Assembly (NCBI RefSeq): GCF_002797575.1
Contig: NZ_PGTX01000001.1
Span: 124,001 to 188,000, forward strand
Direction: 5' to 3'
Length of the DNA: 64,000 nucleotides
From: Polynucleobacter brandtiae
GTDB lineage: Bacteria > Pseudomonadota > Gammaproteobacteria > Burkholderiales > Burkholderiaceae
Shown: piece by piece, positions 50,370 to 60,169 of the stretch
Numbering within the stretch: the first letter of the stretch is position 1
How the letters are laid out: every line of letters begins with the position of its first letter
Position numbers and translations under genes: made by a program
The notes under the pieces: model-generated
What the model saw: the letters and a program-made list of their open reading frames with translations, nothing else
What the model was told of the DNA's origin: nothing
The model's database searches: none

Positions 50370-50386
50370 TTTTAGATTTAACTTAA
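50370..50386 (+). repeat. Copy of a 17-bp motif shared with the msrB upstream region
   Basis: TTTTAGATTTAACTTAA matches TTTTAGATCCAACTTCA at 49028-49044 at 14 of 17 positions. It lies 57 bases before the parvulin ATG at 50443. Both are AT-rich and could match by chance. Confidence 0.3.
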
Positions 50387-50442
50387 GATTTACCTTTATT
50401 CATCTTTGACTAACCTTTACTTCAATAATCACTTCTCTACTT

Positions 50443-51237
50443 ATGTTCAATACACGCAAGTTATCCACCATCAGCGCTCTGATCTTAGCTTTACTCTCTA
50501 GTAATGTGATGGCCCAAAATGCCGCTATCGTCAATGGCAAGTCTATTCCAAAATCTCAACTTGATAAGTTGGTGCAAAAGTCGAATCAACCAGATAACCC
50601 GCAAGTGCGTGATCAAGCAAGAGAGATGCTAGTGACCCGCGAACTTATTCTTCAAGAGGCGAGCAATCGGGGTGTTACACAAAAAGAATCTGTCAGAGAT
50701 CAGCTCGAGCAGGCCAAGATGGGCGTCCTCATCGCTGCCGTTTTCGAAGATTACGTTGAAAAAGAAGGTGTTGCAGAAGCTGAACTGAAATCTGCTTATG
50801 AGCAGGTAAAAGGACAGTATGCTGGCAAGGAATATCACGTAGAACATATCTTGGTTGAAAAAGAGGCGGATGCAAAAGCGATAACCGCCCAATTGAAGGC
50901 GGGTGGTAATTTCGCTCAAATAGCAAAAGAAAAGTCTAAGGATCCAGGGTCAGCTCCAAATGGTGGTGACTTAGGCTGGGTCAGTGAAAAAGCGTTGGTG
51001 CCAGAGTTTTCAAAAGCAATGGCTCAACTTAAAAAAGGTCAAATTACCGATAAGCCAGTAAAGACTCAGTATGGCTGGCACATTATCAAAGTTGATGATG
51101 TTCGTGATGTTCAGGCTCCCAGTATGGAAGAAATTAAAGATCAGCTAAAACAGATGATCACTGCTGACCAGAATTGGCAAAAAGCTAAGTTTTCTGAGCT
51201 AATGCAAAAGCTACGCGCTAAGGCAAAAATACAATAA
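50443..51237 (+). CDS. Periplasmic parvulin-type peptidyl-prolyl isomerase
   Basis: A 264-residue exported protein. The signal peptide (about 1-25, ending NVMAQ) is followed by a SurA-like N-helical part (VNGKSIPKSQLDKL, then LVTRELILQEA). The parvulin domain (about 131-225) has EYHVEHILVEKEADA, FAQIAKEKSKDPGSAPNGG and YGWHIIKVDDV. Unlike PpiD in this window, this protein keeps the full isomerase domain. The short C-terminal coil suits a PrsA/Cbf2-like chaperone. A strong intrinsic terminator follows. Confidence 0.92.
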   Translation: MFNTRKLSTISALILALLSSNVMAQNAAIVNGKSIPKSQLDKLVQKSNQPDNPQVRDQAREMLVTRELILQEASNRGVTQKESVRDQLEQAKMGVLIAAVFEDYVEKEGVAEAELKSAYEQVKGQYAGKEYHVEHILVEKEADAKAITAQLKAGGNFAQIAKEKSKDPGSAPNGGDLGWVSEKALVPEFSKAMAQLKKGQITDKPVKTQYGWHIIKVDDVRDVQAPSMEEIKDQLKQMITADQNWQKAKFSELMQKLRAKAKIQ

Positions 51238-51267
51238 AGCCTAAAGAATGGTAATTTAAACCGGCTC

Positions 51268-51298
51268 AAAAAACCCAGCCCACACCTCTGGGTTTTTT
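51268..51298 (+). terminator. Intrinsic terminator after the parvulin gene
   Basis: AAAAAACCCAG pairs with CTGGGTTTTTT over 11 bases with a nine-base loop (51279-51287). The arms supply both the A-tract and T-tract, so it may act in both directions. Confidence 0.88.
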
Positions 51299-51303
51299 GT
51301 TAA

Positions 51304-51333
51304 CTGACAAAAAACCGGGTTTAGCTTTATATT
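51304..51333 (+). promoter_or_regulatory. Promoter for a leaderless gloA transcript
   Basis: CTGACA (51304-51309), an 18-base spacer and TATATT (51328-51333) form a good sigma-70 promoter. The -10 box ends six bases before the gloA ATG, so the predicted transcript begins on the start codon. No Shine-Dalgarno sequence is seen. Confidence 0.6.
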
Positions 51334-51339
51334 GAAAAT

Positions 51340-51729
51340 ATGATGATTCTCCACACAATGCTCCGGGTAGGCAACCTTAATCGCTCAATCGACTTTTACA
51401 CCAAAATATTAGGGATGAATTTACTCAGAACTACCGATCGCCCAGAGCAACAGTACTCACTAGCCTTTATAGGGTTTGGAAAAGGCAATATTGATGGCCA
51501 ATCCGAGCTAGAGTTGACTTACAACTATGGCGTTGAATCTTATGAGCTAGGTACTGCCTATGGTCATATTGCCATAAGCGTTCCTAATGCATACGCTGCT
51601 TGCGAAAAGATCAGGGCCTCTGGTGGTAATGTAACGAGAGAGGCTGGGCCTGTGATGGGTGGCGATACTGTTATTGCGTTTGTGGTGGATCCCGATGGCT
51701 ACAAGATTGAATTAATTGAGCATAAATAG
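51340..51729 (+). CDS. gloA: Lactoylglutathione lyase (glyoxalase I)
   Basis: A 129-residue metalloenzyme converting the methylglyoxal-glutathione hemithioacetal to lactoylglutathione. Metal ligands are visible: His5 in ILHTMLRV, Glu in [10 protein letters not shown] near 57, His in YGHIAISV near 75, and Glu in YKIELIEHK near 123. The first Met of the initial MM is chosen. It has its own promoter with almost no leader. Usual length is about 130. Confidence 0.95.
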   Translation: MMILHTMLRVGNLNRSIDFYTKILGMNLLRTTDRPEQQYSLAFIGFGKGNIDGQSELELTYNYGVESYELGTAYGHIAISVPNAYAACEKIRASGGNVTREAGPVMGGDTVIAFVVDPDGYKIELIEHK

Positions 51730-51741
51730 TACGTACATCGT

Positions 51742-52914
51742 TTGAACTTAGAAACATATAAACCTCGTATTGCTAACAGTCTTGCAGATGTTTCTTCTTT
51801 ACAGTGGAATTGCTTGCTTGGAGAAGATTCCGGCCCATTTTTAAAGTATGCATTTCTTCGGGCTCTTGAGAGTTGCGGGTGCGTGGGTGAGGATACCGGT
51901 TGGCAAGTTGCCCATATCTTAATTGAAGACAAAGAGTCTCGATTAATAGCAGCTATGCCACTCTACCTAAAGAGCCATTCTTACGGTGAATTTGTATTTG
52001 ACTGGGCATGGGCTGAAGCCTATGCTCAACACGGTTTGAACTACTACCCAAAAGCGCTGTGCGCCATTCCATTTACCCCAGTTCGAGGTACTAGACTTCT
52101 TGTTGGAAAAGGATGTGAAGGCGGACAATTACAAAAAATGCTGATTGAAACACTCAAGACCTTGGTGATTCAAAATCAATTTTCTTCGGCACATATGCTT
52201 TTTCCTGATCCAAGTGAGTTACCGAAGATCCAAGAGCAAGGATTCATGCTGCGTGACTCTGTTCAGTTTCACTGGCATAACGCCCAATATAAAAATTTTG
52301 AGGAATTTTTATCCCACCTAACCATGAAGCGACGTAAGAATATCCGTCGCGAGCGTGCTCAAGTTGGAGGTATGGGCATTGTGTATCGCCATATCCCGGG
52401 AGCAGAAAGCACAACCCATGACTGGGAATTTTTTTATCGCTGTTACGAAAATACATATTTAGAGCATCGCTCAAAACCCTATCTCAACCTACAGTTTTTT
52501 CAAGCTTTAGCACTCAGCATGCCTGAGAATTTGCATCTTATTACCGCTATTCGTGACGAAATGCCTATTGCAGCATCTCTACTGATTATTGATAAAGAAG
52601 CATCCAAAGCGTACGGTAGATACTGGGGTGCACTGGAGCACATTCCCTGCCTTCATTTTGAAGTAGCCTACTACCAAGCGATCGAGTTCTGTATTGATCA
52701 GGACATACAGACTTTCGAGGGAGGCGCTCAAGGTGAGCATAAGATGGCTAGGGGATTTATTCCGAGCACAATTCAATCAGCGCATTGGTTAGCGGACCCT
52801 CAATTCTCTCTGGCGGTTCAGCGATTTTTAGAAAGAGAGCAGCAAGGCATTGCTGCCTATGTAAATGAGCTTGAAGAGCATCATCCCTTGAAATCGACTA
52901 AAGTACTGCTATGA
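51742..52914 (+). CDS. GNAT/FemAB-like N-acyltransferase family protein (DUF482-like)
   Basis: A 390-residue protein of the family often labelled peptidoglycan biosynthesis or GNAT-like (FemAB-related). SGPFLKYAFLRALESCGCV near the N-terminus, YHAQ-like HNAQYKNFEEFLSHLTMKRR and KNIRRER in the middle, and FEGGAQGEHKMARGF late are conserved segments. Biochemical function is not known to me. The start appears to be TTG at 51742; the first ATG in frame lies beyond conserved sequence. It follows gloA by 12 bases and overlaps the DUF1289 gene by four (ATGA), so the three probably form an operon. Confidence 0.75.
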   Translation: MNLETYKPRIANSLADVSSLQWNCLLGEDSGPFLKYAFLRALESCGCVGEDTGWQVAHILIEDKESRLIAAMPLYLKSHSYGEFVFDWAWAEAYAQHGLNYYPKALCAIPFTPVRGTRLLVGKGCEGGQLQKMLIETLKTLVIQNQFSSAHMLFPDPSELPKIQEQGFMLRDSVQFHWHNAQYKNFEEFLSHLTMKRRKNIRRERAQVGGMGIVYRHIPGAESTTHDWEFFYRCYENTYLEHRSKPYLNLQFFQALALSMPENLHLITAIRDEMPIAASLLIIDKEASKAYGRYWGALEHIPCLHFEVAYYQAIEFCIDQDIQTFEGGAQGEHKMARGFIPSTIQSAHWLADPQFSLAVQRFLEREQQGIAAYVNELEEHHPLKSTKVLL

Positions 52915-53168
52915 ATTCAAATCAAAGTCCAAACTCCAGCCTAGATAGCGCTAATTCACTAGGCGTTGGCGATGATTCGTCTGACACCCCTTGTATAGGA
53001 GTATGTACAACGCTTTATGATGAAATTTGCCAAGGCTGCGGACGTACGCTTGCTGAAGTCAGCAATTGGGTATTCTTAAGCCAGGAAGACAAGGATGTGG
53101 TCTGGAAACGCATTCGTACAGAAGGTACTGCAATGCGATTCCAGCGACAGGCAAAGAACCAGCCTTAA
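52911..53168 (+). CDS. DUF1289 small Cys-motif protein
   Basis: An 85-residue protein whose core [20 protein letters not shown] (about 28-47) holds four Cys in the DUF1289 pattern, probably binding a metal. It is followed by [20 protein letters not shown], also typical. The function is unknown. It is coupled to the upstream GNAT-like gene by ATGA, and its stop codon shares TTAA with ybiT on the opposite strand. Confidence 0.85.
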   Translation: MNSNQSPNSSLDSANSLGVGDDSSDTPCIGVCTTLYDEICQGCGRTLAEVSNWVFLSQEDKDVVWKRIRTEGTAMRFQRQAKNQP

Positions 53169-54772
53169 CCAGCCAAGGCTTGGCTTCTGAGATACTCTTC
53201 ATAAGTACCAGAGTAATCAGCAATAGTGCCGTCCATCTTTACTTCTAAAATTCGGTTAGCTAGAGCAGAAACAAACTCACGATCGTGAGAAACAAAAACT
53301 AAAGTACCCTCATACTTTTCTAAGGCAATTTGTAAGCTCTCAATAGATTCCATATCCATATGATTGGTTGGCTCATCCATGGCAAGCACATTGTGTTTTT
53401 GAAGCATGAGCTTACCCCAGATCATGCGTCCCTTCTCTCCGCCTGAAAGAATCTTGACGGACTTACTGATGTCGTCTCCAGAAAACAATAAGCGACCTAA
53501 AGTTCCGCGGATCACTTGATCATCATCGCCAGTATTGCGCCACTCATTCATCCAGTCCATCAGAATTTCTTCTTTTGCGAATAGTTCGGTGTTATCTTGC
53601 GGCATGACTCCGACGTTGGCATTCTCAGCCCACTTTACATCTCCGCTGTCAGCAGGAATACCGCTAAAGCGCTTACTTAAAATAGTCTTTAAAAGAGTGG
53701 TTTTACCAGCGCCGTTTTGGCCGATGATAGCCACCTTCTCACCAGCACGAATGGCAATCTTAAAGTTCTTAAAAATAGGACGGTCGTAAGCCTTGCTCAG
53801 GGCGTTGCATTCAACGGCCATATTGTGAAGCTTCTTCTCTGAGTCAAAGCGAATAAACGGATTCTGACGAGAGGATGGCTTAATCTCCGTAATCTCTATC
53901 TTCTCTAGTTGTTTTTGACGTGAAGTAGCTTGGCGCGCTTTAGAAGCGTTCGCAGAAAACCGACTTACAAATGCCTGTAATTCAGCAATCTTTTCTTTGG
54001 CCTTGACATTGGTACTCAACTGCTGCGCACGTGCCTGAACAGAGGCAAGCATGTAAGAATCATAATTACCAGGGTAGACTTTTAAAGTTCCAAAGTCCAT
54101 ATCAGCCATATGCGTACAAACTTCGTTTAAGAAGTGGCGATCATGGGAAATGATCACGATCGTACTTTTGATCTGATTGAGAATGTCTTCAAGCCAATGA
54201 ATGGAGTGAATGTCTAAGTTATTGGTTGGCTCATCGAGTAACAACACATCTGGATCTGAAAATAGCGCTTGAGCTAATAGAACGCGCAGCTTCCAGCCGG
54301 GTGCAACGTTAGCCATCAGGCCGTCGTGCTGCTCAATCGGAATGCCAATGCCCAATAGCAACTCACCCGCTTTAGCTTCGGCCGTATAACCACCGTATTC
54401 TGCATACTTCCCCTCAAGTTCAGCAGCCTTCATGTAGTCTTCGTCACTCGCGTCTGGATTTGCGTAAATAGCATCTCGCTCAGCTGCAGCTTTCCACATC
54501 TCCTCATGACCCATCATGACAACATCTAGAACTCGCTGATCTTCATAAGCGAATTGATCTTGGCGCAACTTACCCAAACGAATTCCGGGATCCAGACTAA
54601 TGTTGCCACTACTGGGCTCTAACTCACCGCCGAGGATTTTCATAAAAGTAGACTTGCCGCAACCGTTTGCACCGATCAAACCATAACGATTGCCACCGCC
54701 AAATTTAACGGAAATGTTCTCAAACAGGGGTTTTGCCCCAAATTGCATAGTGATGTTGGATGCGGATAGCAC
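53165..54772 (-). CDS. ybiT: ABC-F family ATPase YbiT
   Basis: A 535-residue soluble protein with two ABC domains and no membrane part. The first domain has Walker [10 protein letters not shown] (about 35-43) and Walker [12 protein letters not shown], and the second has GQNGAGKTT and [11 protein letters not shown]. The linker (about 240-310) is rich in Arg, Lys and Gln. ABC-F proteins act on ribosomes; the YbiT subgroup is recognised by its general sequence and lacks the long arm of EttA. It ends in a convergent four-base overlap with the DUF1289 gene. Confidence 0.9.
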   Translation of the reverse strand: MLSASNITMQFGAKPLFENISVKFGGGNRYGLIGANGCGKSTFMKILGGELEPSSGNISLDPGIRLGKLRQDQFAYEDQRVLDVVMMGHEEMWKAAAERDAIYANPDASDEDYMKAAELEGKYAEYGGYTAEAKAGELLLGIGIPIEQHDGLMANVAPGWKLRVLLAQALFSDPDVLLLDEPTNNLDIHSIHWLEDILNQIKSTIVIISHDRHFLNEVCTHMADMDFGTLKVYPGNYDSYMLASVQARAQQLSTNVKAKEKIAELQAFVSRFSANASKARQATSRQKQLEKIEITEIKPSSRQNPFIRFDSEKKLHNMAVECNALSKAYDRPIFKNFKIAIRAGEKVAIIGQNGAGKTTLLKTILSKRFSGIPADSGDVKWAENANVGVMPQDNTELFAKEEILMDWMNEWRNTGDDDQVIRGTLGRLLFSGDDISKSVKILSGGEKGRMIWGKLMLQKHNVLAMDEPTNHMDMESIESLQIALEKYEGTLVFVSHDREFVSALANRILEVKMDGTIADYSGTYEEYLRSQALAG

Positions 54773-55057
54773 GGCTGGATCTTACTTTCTAATAATGGAA
54801 TACATATGCGGATGCGGATCTTGCATCGAAGTCCAACATTTTAACGGGTTCAGGGGCTAAATGTTGTAATTTGGCTAATTGTGACCCCCAAATCGTGATG
54901 GACGTCAAAAATAGCCACTAAAACCAAAAATATAAGCGATAAAAATCGAAGGAATTGAAGGCCAGAATTATTTAGAGGAAAAAAGGATAATGTACACATC
55001 GATAGGTTAATTTACAGACTCTATTAGCCACAGAAATAACCCCGTACTAAGGAATAT
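54773..55057. other. Intergenic region between ybiT and gcdH
   Basis: This 285-base divergent gap has no convincing open frame or RNA gene. It must hold the promoters for ybiT and gcdH. No LysR-type regulator gene lies beside gcdH, though such a neighbour is common in betaproteobacteria. Confidence 0.4.
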
Positions 55058-56239
55058 ATGATGAGTAAAGCAAGTTTTAATTGGGCTGATCCCCTACTTC
55101 TAGATACCCAGTTAACCGAAGAGGAGCGCATGATTCGTGACGCTGCAGCTGAATATGCTCAAGGTCGTCTCATGCCCCGGATTCATGATGCTTTTCGTAA
55201 TGAAACTACTGACCCCGCTATTTTTCGCGAAATGGGCGAACTTGGTCTCTTAGGCATCACCATTCCCGAAGAGTACGGTGGAGCTAATTTGAGCTATGTC
55301 TCATACGGCTTGATTGCCCGAGAAATTGAGCGAGTTGATTCAGGATATCGCTCCATGATGAGTGTGCAATCCTCTCTTGTCATGGTGCCCATCAATGAAT
55401 TTGGCAGCAAAGCGCAAAAAGAAAAATATCTGCCCAAATTAGCCACCGGTGAATCGATTGGGTGTTTTGGGCTAACCGAGCCAAACTATGGCTCTGATGC
55501 TGGCGGAATGATAACCAGGGCCAAGAAGGTTCCCGGTGGATTCTCTTTAACGGGATCTAAGATGTGGATCTCCAATTCACCAATTGCCGATGTGTTTGTG
55601 GTTTGGGCTAAAAACGATGAGGGCCTGATTAGAGGCTATATCTTGGAAAAGGGCATGAAGGGTCTGTCCGCTCCAAAAATCAGCGGAAAAATGGGTTTAC
55701 GCGCTTCTATTACCGGTGAAATCGTAATGGATGAAGTCTTTGTTCCCGATGAAAATGAGTTCCCTGAAATTACTGGCCTTAAAGGGCCCTTTACCTGCTT
55801 AAATTCAGCTCGCTATGGAATTGCCTGGGGGACGCTAGGTGCCGCCGAGTGGTGCTGGTATGCCGCGCGCCAATACACTATGGACCGCAAGCAATTTGGT
55901 AGGCCATTAGCAGCTAATCAGCTAATTCAAAAAAAGCTTGCTGATATGCAAACAGAAATTGCCCTAGGGCTGCAAGGATGCCTGCGTCTTGGGCGTATGA
56001 AAGATGAAGGCATTGCCTCACCAGAAATTACCTCGATCATGAAGCGTAACTCTTGCGGTAAATCTTTAGATATTGCCCGACTGGCCAGAGATATGCATGG
56101 CGGTAACGGTATCTCTGATGAGTACGGAGTAATACGTCATATGCTAAACCTTGAAGTCGTCAACACCTACGAGGGGACTCACGATATTCATGCGCTGATC
56201 TTAGGTAGAGCTCAAACCGGTATACAGGCATTTAGTTAA
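55058..56239 (+). CDS. gcdH: Glutaryl-CoA dehydrogenase
   Basis: A 393-residue flavoprotein of the acyl-CoA dehydrogenase family, oxidising and decarboxylating glutaryl-CoA to crotonyl-CoA in lysine and aromatic breakdown. [16 protein letters not shown] is the FAD/substrate signature, with [17 protein letters not shown] after it. The catalytic base Glu lies in [12 protein letters not shown] near the C-terminus. FDWADP-like [16 protein letters not shown] at the N-terminus is typical of GcdH. AAGGA precedes the ATG pair. It is convergent with selU, sharing TTAA. Confidence 0.92.
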   Translation: MMSKASFNWADPLLLDTQLTEEERMIRDAAAEYAQGRLMPRIHDAFRNETTDPAIFREMGELGLLGITIPEEYGGANLSYVSYGLIAREIERVDSGYRSMMSVQSSLVMVPINEFGSKAQKEKYLPKLATGESIGCFGLTEPNYGSDAGGMITRAKKVPGGFSLTGSKMWISNSPIADVFVVWAKNDEGLIRGYILEKGMKGLSAPKISGKMGLRASITGEIVMDEVFVPDENEFPEITGLKGPFTCLNSARYGIAWGTLGAAEWCWYAARQYTMDRKQFGRPLAANQLIQKKLADMQTEIALGLQGCLRLGRMKDEGIASPEITSIMKRNSCGKSLDIARLARDMHGGNGISDEYGVIRHMLNLEVVNTYEGTHDIHALILGRAQTGIQAFS

Positions 56240-57324
56240 ATCGTAAGCTGAGCGATGATGTGCTTTGCTGCTTTGGCAAACGCTTCATCGCTATCATTTT
56301 CCAGAGATACAAAATTCTCCTCCCGATAGTTCGGGAAGTTGCGCACGATTGAGGATTGGTATGAGGGGTCGTAATGTGCCACCAACAATTCTTGCACTAA
56401 TTGACTAAACTTGCCTTGATCAATTGCATCATGCCATTGATCAATTTTTAGCTTTCCGTAGCGTGATGTAAGTAAAGAAAGTTTTTGCTTAAAGCTCTCT
56501 GGATTGGATACAAAATGATGGTACTCACGCAATAACCATGACACTCTGGTTTCAGTATTGGATCGTAGCTCGATACACTTACCGGCGCGAATGGTTTCCA
56601 TTAAAGCATCGGGAATATGTAAGCCGCCCACCTTTTTACTCTCGGACTCCACAAAAACTACTTGGGATGGATCAAGAGAATTCAGCGCATTCCATAACAG
56701 CGTTTCAAACCCCTTTTGAGAAGGCTGGTCAATGTCAGGCTCATTGCCAAGAACAGAGCCGCGATGAATTGCTAAGCCCTCAAGATCTAAAATCTGAGCT
56801 CCCTGCCCCTGTAAATCCTGTAGAACCCGGGTCTTACCACTACCAGTCATGCCACAAATGACCTGAAAAGAAAAATCTTTTGCGGCACGCTCTAACCCGG
56901 CAATAACTATTTTTCTAAAGCCTTGATAGCCATCTTCTAATTGCATCGCTTTCCAACCAATACGATTCAAAATATGGGTAAAGGCTCCGCTACGTTCGCC
57001 ACCACGCCAGCAATAAATTAATGGACGCCATTCTCTAGGTAGCTCAAGTAAAGATTCTTCTAAATGACGTGCAATATTTTTGGAAACTAATGCTGCGCCT
57101 AATTTTTTAGCAGCAAAAGGCGAAACCTGTTTATACAAAGTTCCGATCTGAATACGCTCATTATTATTGAGCACTGGAAAGTTCACTGCACCAGGAATAT
57201 GATCAAGCGCAAATTCTGCCGGTGAACGAACATCGATAATGGCATCAAACTGCTTAAGACTGCTTGAAAGCTCATCAATGCCCAGTTTGTGCGGATTGCT
57301 AGGTTGCAAGCATTGCCCTATCAA
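56236..57324 (-). CDS. selU: tRNA 2-selenouridine synthase SelU (MnmH)
   Basis: A 362-residue enzyme that converts 2-thiouridine at the wobble position of certain tRNAs to 2-selenouridine using selenophosphate. The N-terminal rhodanese domain has the catalytic Cys105 in [13 protein letters not shown]-loop domain follows with GMTGSGKT (158-165). Both domains are complete. It is the last gene of the minus-strand sulfur block, 12 bases after the TIGR01244 sulfurtransferase. A selenophosphate synthetase (selD) is not in the window. Confidence 0.92.
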   Translation of the reverse strand: MIGQCLQPSNPHKLGIDELSSSLKQFDAIIDVRSPAEFALDHIPGAVNFPVLNNNERIQIGTLYKQVSPFAAKKLGAALVSKNIARHLEESLLELPREWRPLIYCWRGGERSGAFTHILNRIGWKAMQLEDGYQGFRKIVIAGLERAAKDFSFQVICGMTGSGKTRVLQDLQGQGAQILDLEGLAIHRGSVLGNEPDIDQPSQKGFETLLWNALNSLDPSQVVFVESESKKVGGLHIPDALMETIRAGKCIELRSNTETRVSWLLREYHHFVSNPESFKQKLSLLTSRYGKLKIDQWHDAIDQGKFSQLVQELLVAHYDPSYQSSIVRNFPNYREENFVSLENDSDEAFAKAAKHIIAQLTI

Positions 57325-57336
57325 TAAACCAATTCA

Positions 57337-57681
57337 CTAGCGAACTTGTAAAGCCATCTGATACAGGTTAGAAGAGCGTGCACCAGATCGACAAAAAGCT
57401 AAGATAGGACTAGGCATGGTTTTCAATAATCGCGCCATTTCAGCAACTTGCTCAGGTGTAAAAGCGCCGGGAATAACAGGCAAGAATGCGTAATGCAATC
57501 CTAGGCTTTCGGCTTGTGCCTGTATAGAGTCATTGGTAGGCTGATTAGGGCCAGCCTCAAAATCAGGGCGATTATTGATCACGCTTTTATAGCCTTGATT
57601 CGCAATCTCTGCCAAATGGCTTGGATCAATTTGACCCAGGGTAGAAAAATAATCACTGTGACAAGCAATAGGAAGACTCAT
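57337..57681 (-). CDS. TIGR01244-family sulfurtransferase/phosphatase-like protein (Blh domain)
   Basis: A 114-residue cytoplasmic protein. The C-terminal loop AFCRSGARSS, with Cys97, is the Cys-x5-Arg motif of rhodanese-like and tyrosine-phosphatase-like folds. INNRPDFEAGPNQPT is also conserved in this family. In BigR-type operons of other bacteria a Blh protein is encoded with half-size YeeE/YedE proteins and acts in sulfide/persulfide handling; the same neighbours occur here. The exact reaction is inferred. Confidence 0.85.
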   Translation of the reverse strand: MSLPIACHSDYFSTLGQIDPSHLAEIANQGYKSVINNRPDFEAGPNQPTNDSIQAQAESLGLHYAFLPVIPGAFTPEQVAEMARLLKTMPSPILAFCRSGARSSNLYQMALQVR

Positions 57682-57731
57682 CTAAAACCTCAAAATTTGA
57701 TATACGAAAGAACAATAACAACCATTCTAAA

Positions 57732-58169
57732 TCACGCGCTTAAGCGATGGCCAGTAAAGAAGCGATTGCATATGGCCATACCGGCAAGCATTGCGACAAC
57801 AAAAACCAGCGCTTTGATTTGACCGCTTCCAATAGCAACGATTGCAGGTCCTGGGCAAAAGCCTGCAATACCCCACCCCACTCCAAAAATGAGACTGCCA
57901 ATAATTAGTGGTTTTGAGATATCGCGCCTAGTCGGCACATGAAACTGACCGCCGAAGAAGGCTTCCTTTTTTATGGAGGCCACATAAAAACCCCCAAGAC
58001 CAACCAGTACTGCACCGCCCATTACAAATAGGAGCGAGGGATCCCAGTTGCCTGCGAGGTCTAAAAAATTCAAAATCTTTGCTGGATTACTCATGCCGGA
58101 TATCAATAAACCGAGTCCAAATAGAACGCCAATTAAGTACTGACTATAAAAAGTAAAGTGTTTTCTCAT
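57732..58169 (-). CDS. Half-size YeeE/YedE (DUF6691) membrane protein
   Basis: A 145-residue membrane protein with about four helices. MSNPAKILNFLDLAGNWDPSL near the N-terminus is typical of the DUF6691/PmpB type, and GFCPGPAIVAIGSG (about 103-116) carries the conserved Cys. Together with its partner three bases upstream (58173-58610) it would form one complete YeeE/YedE-like unit for a sulfur compound such as thiosulfate or sulfide. Transport itself has not been shown for this pair. Confidence 0.85.
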   Translation of the reverse strand: MRKHFTFYSQYLIGVLFGLGLLISGMSNPAKILNFLDLAGNWDPSLLFVMGGAVLVGLGGFYVASIKKEAFFGGQFHVPTRRDISKPLIIGSLIFGVGWGIAGFCPGPAIVAIGSGQIKALVFVVAMLAGMAICNRFFTGHRLSA

Positions 58170-58172
58170 TTT

Positions 58173-58610
58173 TTATAACCCTAGTAGATGACGGATAATA
58201 AAAACCGTAGTAAAGCCAGCTAACATAAATGTCACTGTAGCTATTAATGAGCGCGGCGAGAGACGTGATATTCCACAGATACCATGGCCGCTCGTACAGC
58301 CAGATCCATACTGAGCACCAAACCCAACCAGCAATCCTGCTAGTAAAAGAGCAGCCCATCCCGCATCGATCTCTTGCGTGGCATGTAAATTAAACAACAG
58401 CGCACCCCAAAACGGAGCACTCAGAATACCCGCTACCAAAGTAAATCTCCAGGCCCAGTCATCCGCCTTTTGAGAAAGCAAACCAGACACAATTCCGCTA
58501 ATACCCAAAACTCGGCCATGTAAAAGCACATAAAGAATGGCAGCAAACCCCAATAAGATCCCCCCAAAAAAGGATGGGCCCGGCGTAAAAGCCAACCAAT
58601 CAATTTGCAT
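58173..58610 (-). CDS. Half-size YeeE/YedE (PmpA-like) membrane protein
   Basis: A 145-residue protein with about four hydrophobic helices. [17 protein letters not shown] sequence appears as [13 protein letters not shown] (about 103-115), with the two Cys expected in YeeE/YedE transporters, followed by the [16 protein letters not shown] helix. It starts 44 bases after the full-length transporter gene and is separated by three bases from the second half-size gene, so the two are translated together. Confidence 0.86.
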   Translation of the reverse strand: MQIDWLAFTPGPSFFGGILLGFAAILYVLLHGRVLGISGIVSGLLSQKADDWAWRFTLVAGILSAPFWGALLFNLHATQEIDAGWAALLLAGLLVGFGAQYGSGCTSGHGICGISRLSPRSLIATVTFMLAGFTTVFIIRHLLGL

Positions 58611-58654
58611 GATGAACTCCTAGGGAAGGTAGCACTATAAAGATAAAAGCTTGC

Positions 58655-59776
58655 TTAAGTACAAGGATTGGGCGCAAGGCGAACCTGCAAATAACGCAAA
58701 GCCAAGTATGCCCCGAAGATAAAACCAGGTAAGGCTAAAAAAGATCCGAGTGCTAAGGTAGAAATTCCACTCAAGCCCTGACCAACTGTACAACCCAATG
58801 CCGTAATTCCACCAAAGCCCATCAACGCAGCGCCTACCAGGTGATTGGCAGTATCTTCTGCGTCACGAAAACTTTCCCACCGAAATGATTTGGTTGTTAA
58901 GGCAATCAATGCCGAACCCGAAATCATTCCAAGGACAGCAGTAATTCCCATCGTTAGAACCTTGGAGGTATCGCTGTACAACATCAGTAAATCCAAAGAG
59001 TAGGCATAAGGCGCAACAAAAGAAAGGCTTTCCATGCGACCAGAATTGGTTGCTAAAAATACCTCTTCAAGAGTGTTGGGATCCTCAGCAACAAAGCCTA
59101 GGTTTCCTGAAATCCACCACACAGCACAAATAGCTAAACCAACTAATGTACCTGCAAGAATATTTTCAACTGTCCAAAATACCTTATTCGCTAATGCATA
59201 GGCAACAAAAGCAAATCCGATGATTAAGCCCAACACCAAATGTAAATCAAGGCGTGCAAAACCAGTAAAGGCGCTCAATATACTGGGAAGATCCTGGGGC
59301 GTACTAAGGGCAATAAATACAGAGTCAAGGGTGTTAACGCGCAGTACACCTAAAAACCCACGCATAGTCATATAAGCGGTAAGTCCAAGCACTAAAAAGA
59401 CAATAATGGACTTTAAGTTACCGCCACCAATACGTACCAATGTTTTACTGCCACAACCGGAGGCTAGAACCATCCCGAACCCAAATAAGGTGCTACCGAC
59501 GATAGTTGAAAGCCATAAAAACTTACTATTGGTGTAAATGCTTTTAAGTGGGTCAATTAGGCCCAAAAAAGACATCAGGGTAAAGCCAATTATTGCAACT
59601 CCAATGGCCAGAAACCATTGTCTGAGACGACTCCAGCTAGACATAATGTATATGTCTGAAACAGCACCCATGCTACAAAATCCAGTTTTTTGCATCACTG
59701 CACCAAGCAAAAAGGTAACCGCAAAAGTTGCTAATAAAACAGTTTTGCTAATTGAAGAGATATCTACGGCATCCAT
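58655..59776 (-). CDS. Full-length YeeE/YedE-family transporter
   Basis: A 373-residue membrane protein with about ten hydrophobic segments. The Cys motifs are TGFCSMGAVSD near 30, ASGCGSKTLVRIGGG in the first half, and GCTVGQGLSG near the C-terminus. In TsuA, a thiosulfate importer of this family, conserved Cys line the substrate path, so thiosulfate or a related anion is a sensible guess. An upstream Met would add 24 residues overlapping the cytochrome gene, so 59776 is preferred. It lies 16 bases after that cytochrome gene. Confidence 0.86.
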   Translation of the reverse strand: MDAVDISSISKTVLLATFAVTFLLGAVMQKTGFCSMGAVSDIYIMSSWSRLRQWFLAIGVAIIGFTLMSFLGLIDPLKSIYTNSKFLWLSTIVGSTLFGFGMVLASGCGSKTLVRIGGGNLKSIIVFLVLGLTAYMTMRGFLGVLRVNTLDSVFIALSTPQDLPSILSAFTGFARLDLHLVLGLIIGFAFVAYALANKVFWTVENILAGTLVGLAICAVWWISGNLGFVAEDPNTLEEVFLATNSGRMESLSFVAPYAYSLDLLMLYSDTSKVLTMGITAVLGMISGSALIALTTKSFRWESFRDAEDTANHLVGAALMGFGGITALGCTVGQGLSGISTLALGSFLALPGFIFGAYLALRYLQVRLAPNPCT

Positions 59777-59792
59777 ATGAAATTCTAAGAAA

Positions 59793-60110
59793 TTAAGGTT
59801 TAAATTTATAAAACTGCTTGTTAAGAAAGGCAGCAACATCCGCCTCATCTTCAGGGAATAAATCGAGACGAAGCTCGGTATTGCACAATCCCACCATCGC
59901 TTTTAATTGGGCGCTATTTTTAACCTTACCATCACTGCGGGTGTAGATCATGTCGCCGTTTCCAAAGCCCACCTTTTTGGCGTGGCAGGCATAGCATTTT
60001 TGTTGATCAATCAGTTTGCCATTCGCAATATCAGGCGAAGCTATCACCAGCGTGCTGTGGAGCCCGCAAAATATCAGTGAAACAAATGAACGAAATAAAG
60101 AAATAGCCAT
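59793..60110 (-). CDS. Small exported monoheme cytochrome c
   Basis: A 105-residue protein with a signal peptide (about 1-25) and one heme site CYACH (Cys39, Cys42, His43). The C-terminal LDLFPEDEADVAAFLNKQF helix is typical of class I cytochromes. A clear distal Met is not evident; Met55 and Met72 are candidates. It lies between the SoxH-like gene and the YeeE/YedE transporter, and could accept electrons from periplasmic sulfur oxidation. Confidence 0.82.
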   Translation of the reverse strand: MAISLFRSFVSLIFCGLHSTLVIASPDIANGKLIDQQKCYACHAKKVGFGNGDMIYTRSDGKVKNSAQLKAMVGLCNTELRLDLFPEDEADVAAFLNKQFYKFKP

Positions 60111-60169
60111 TAAAAAACAAGGATTTGAAAGTAATACCCTTATTTTAAGGTCTAAATAGCAAAAATACC

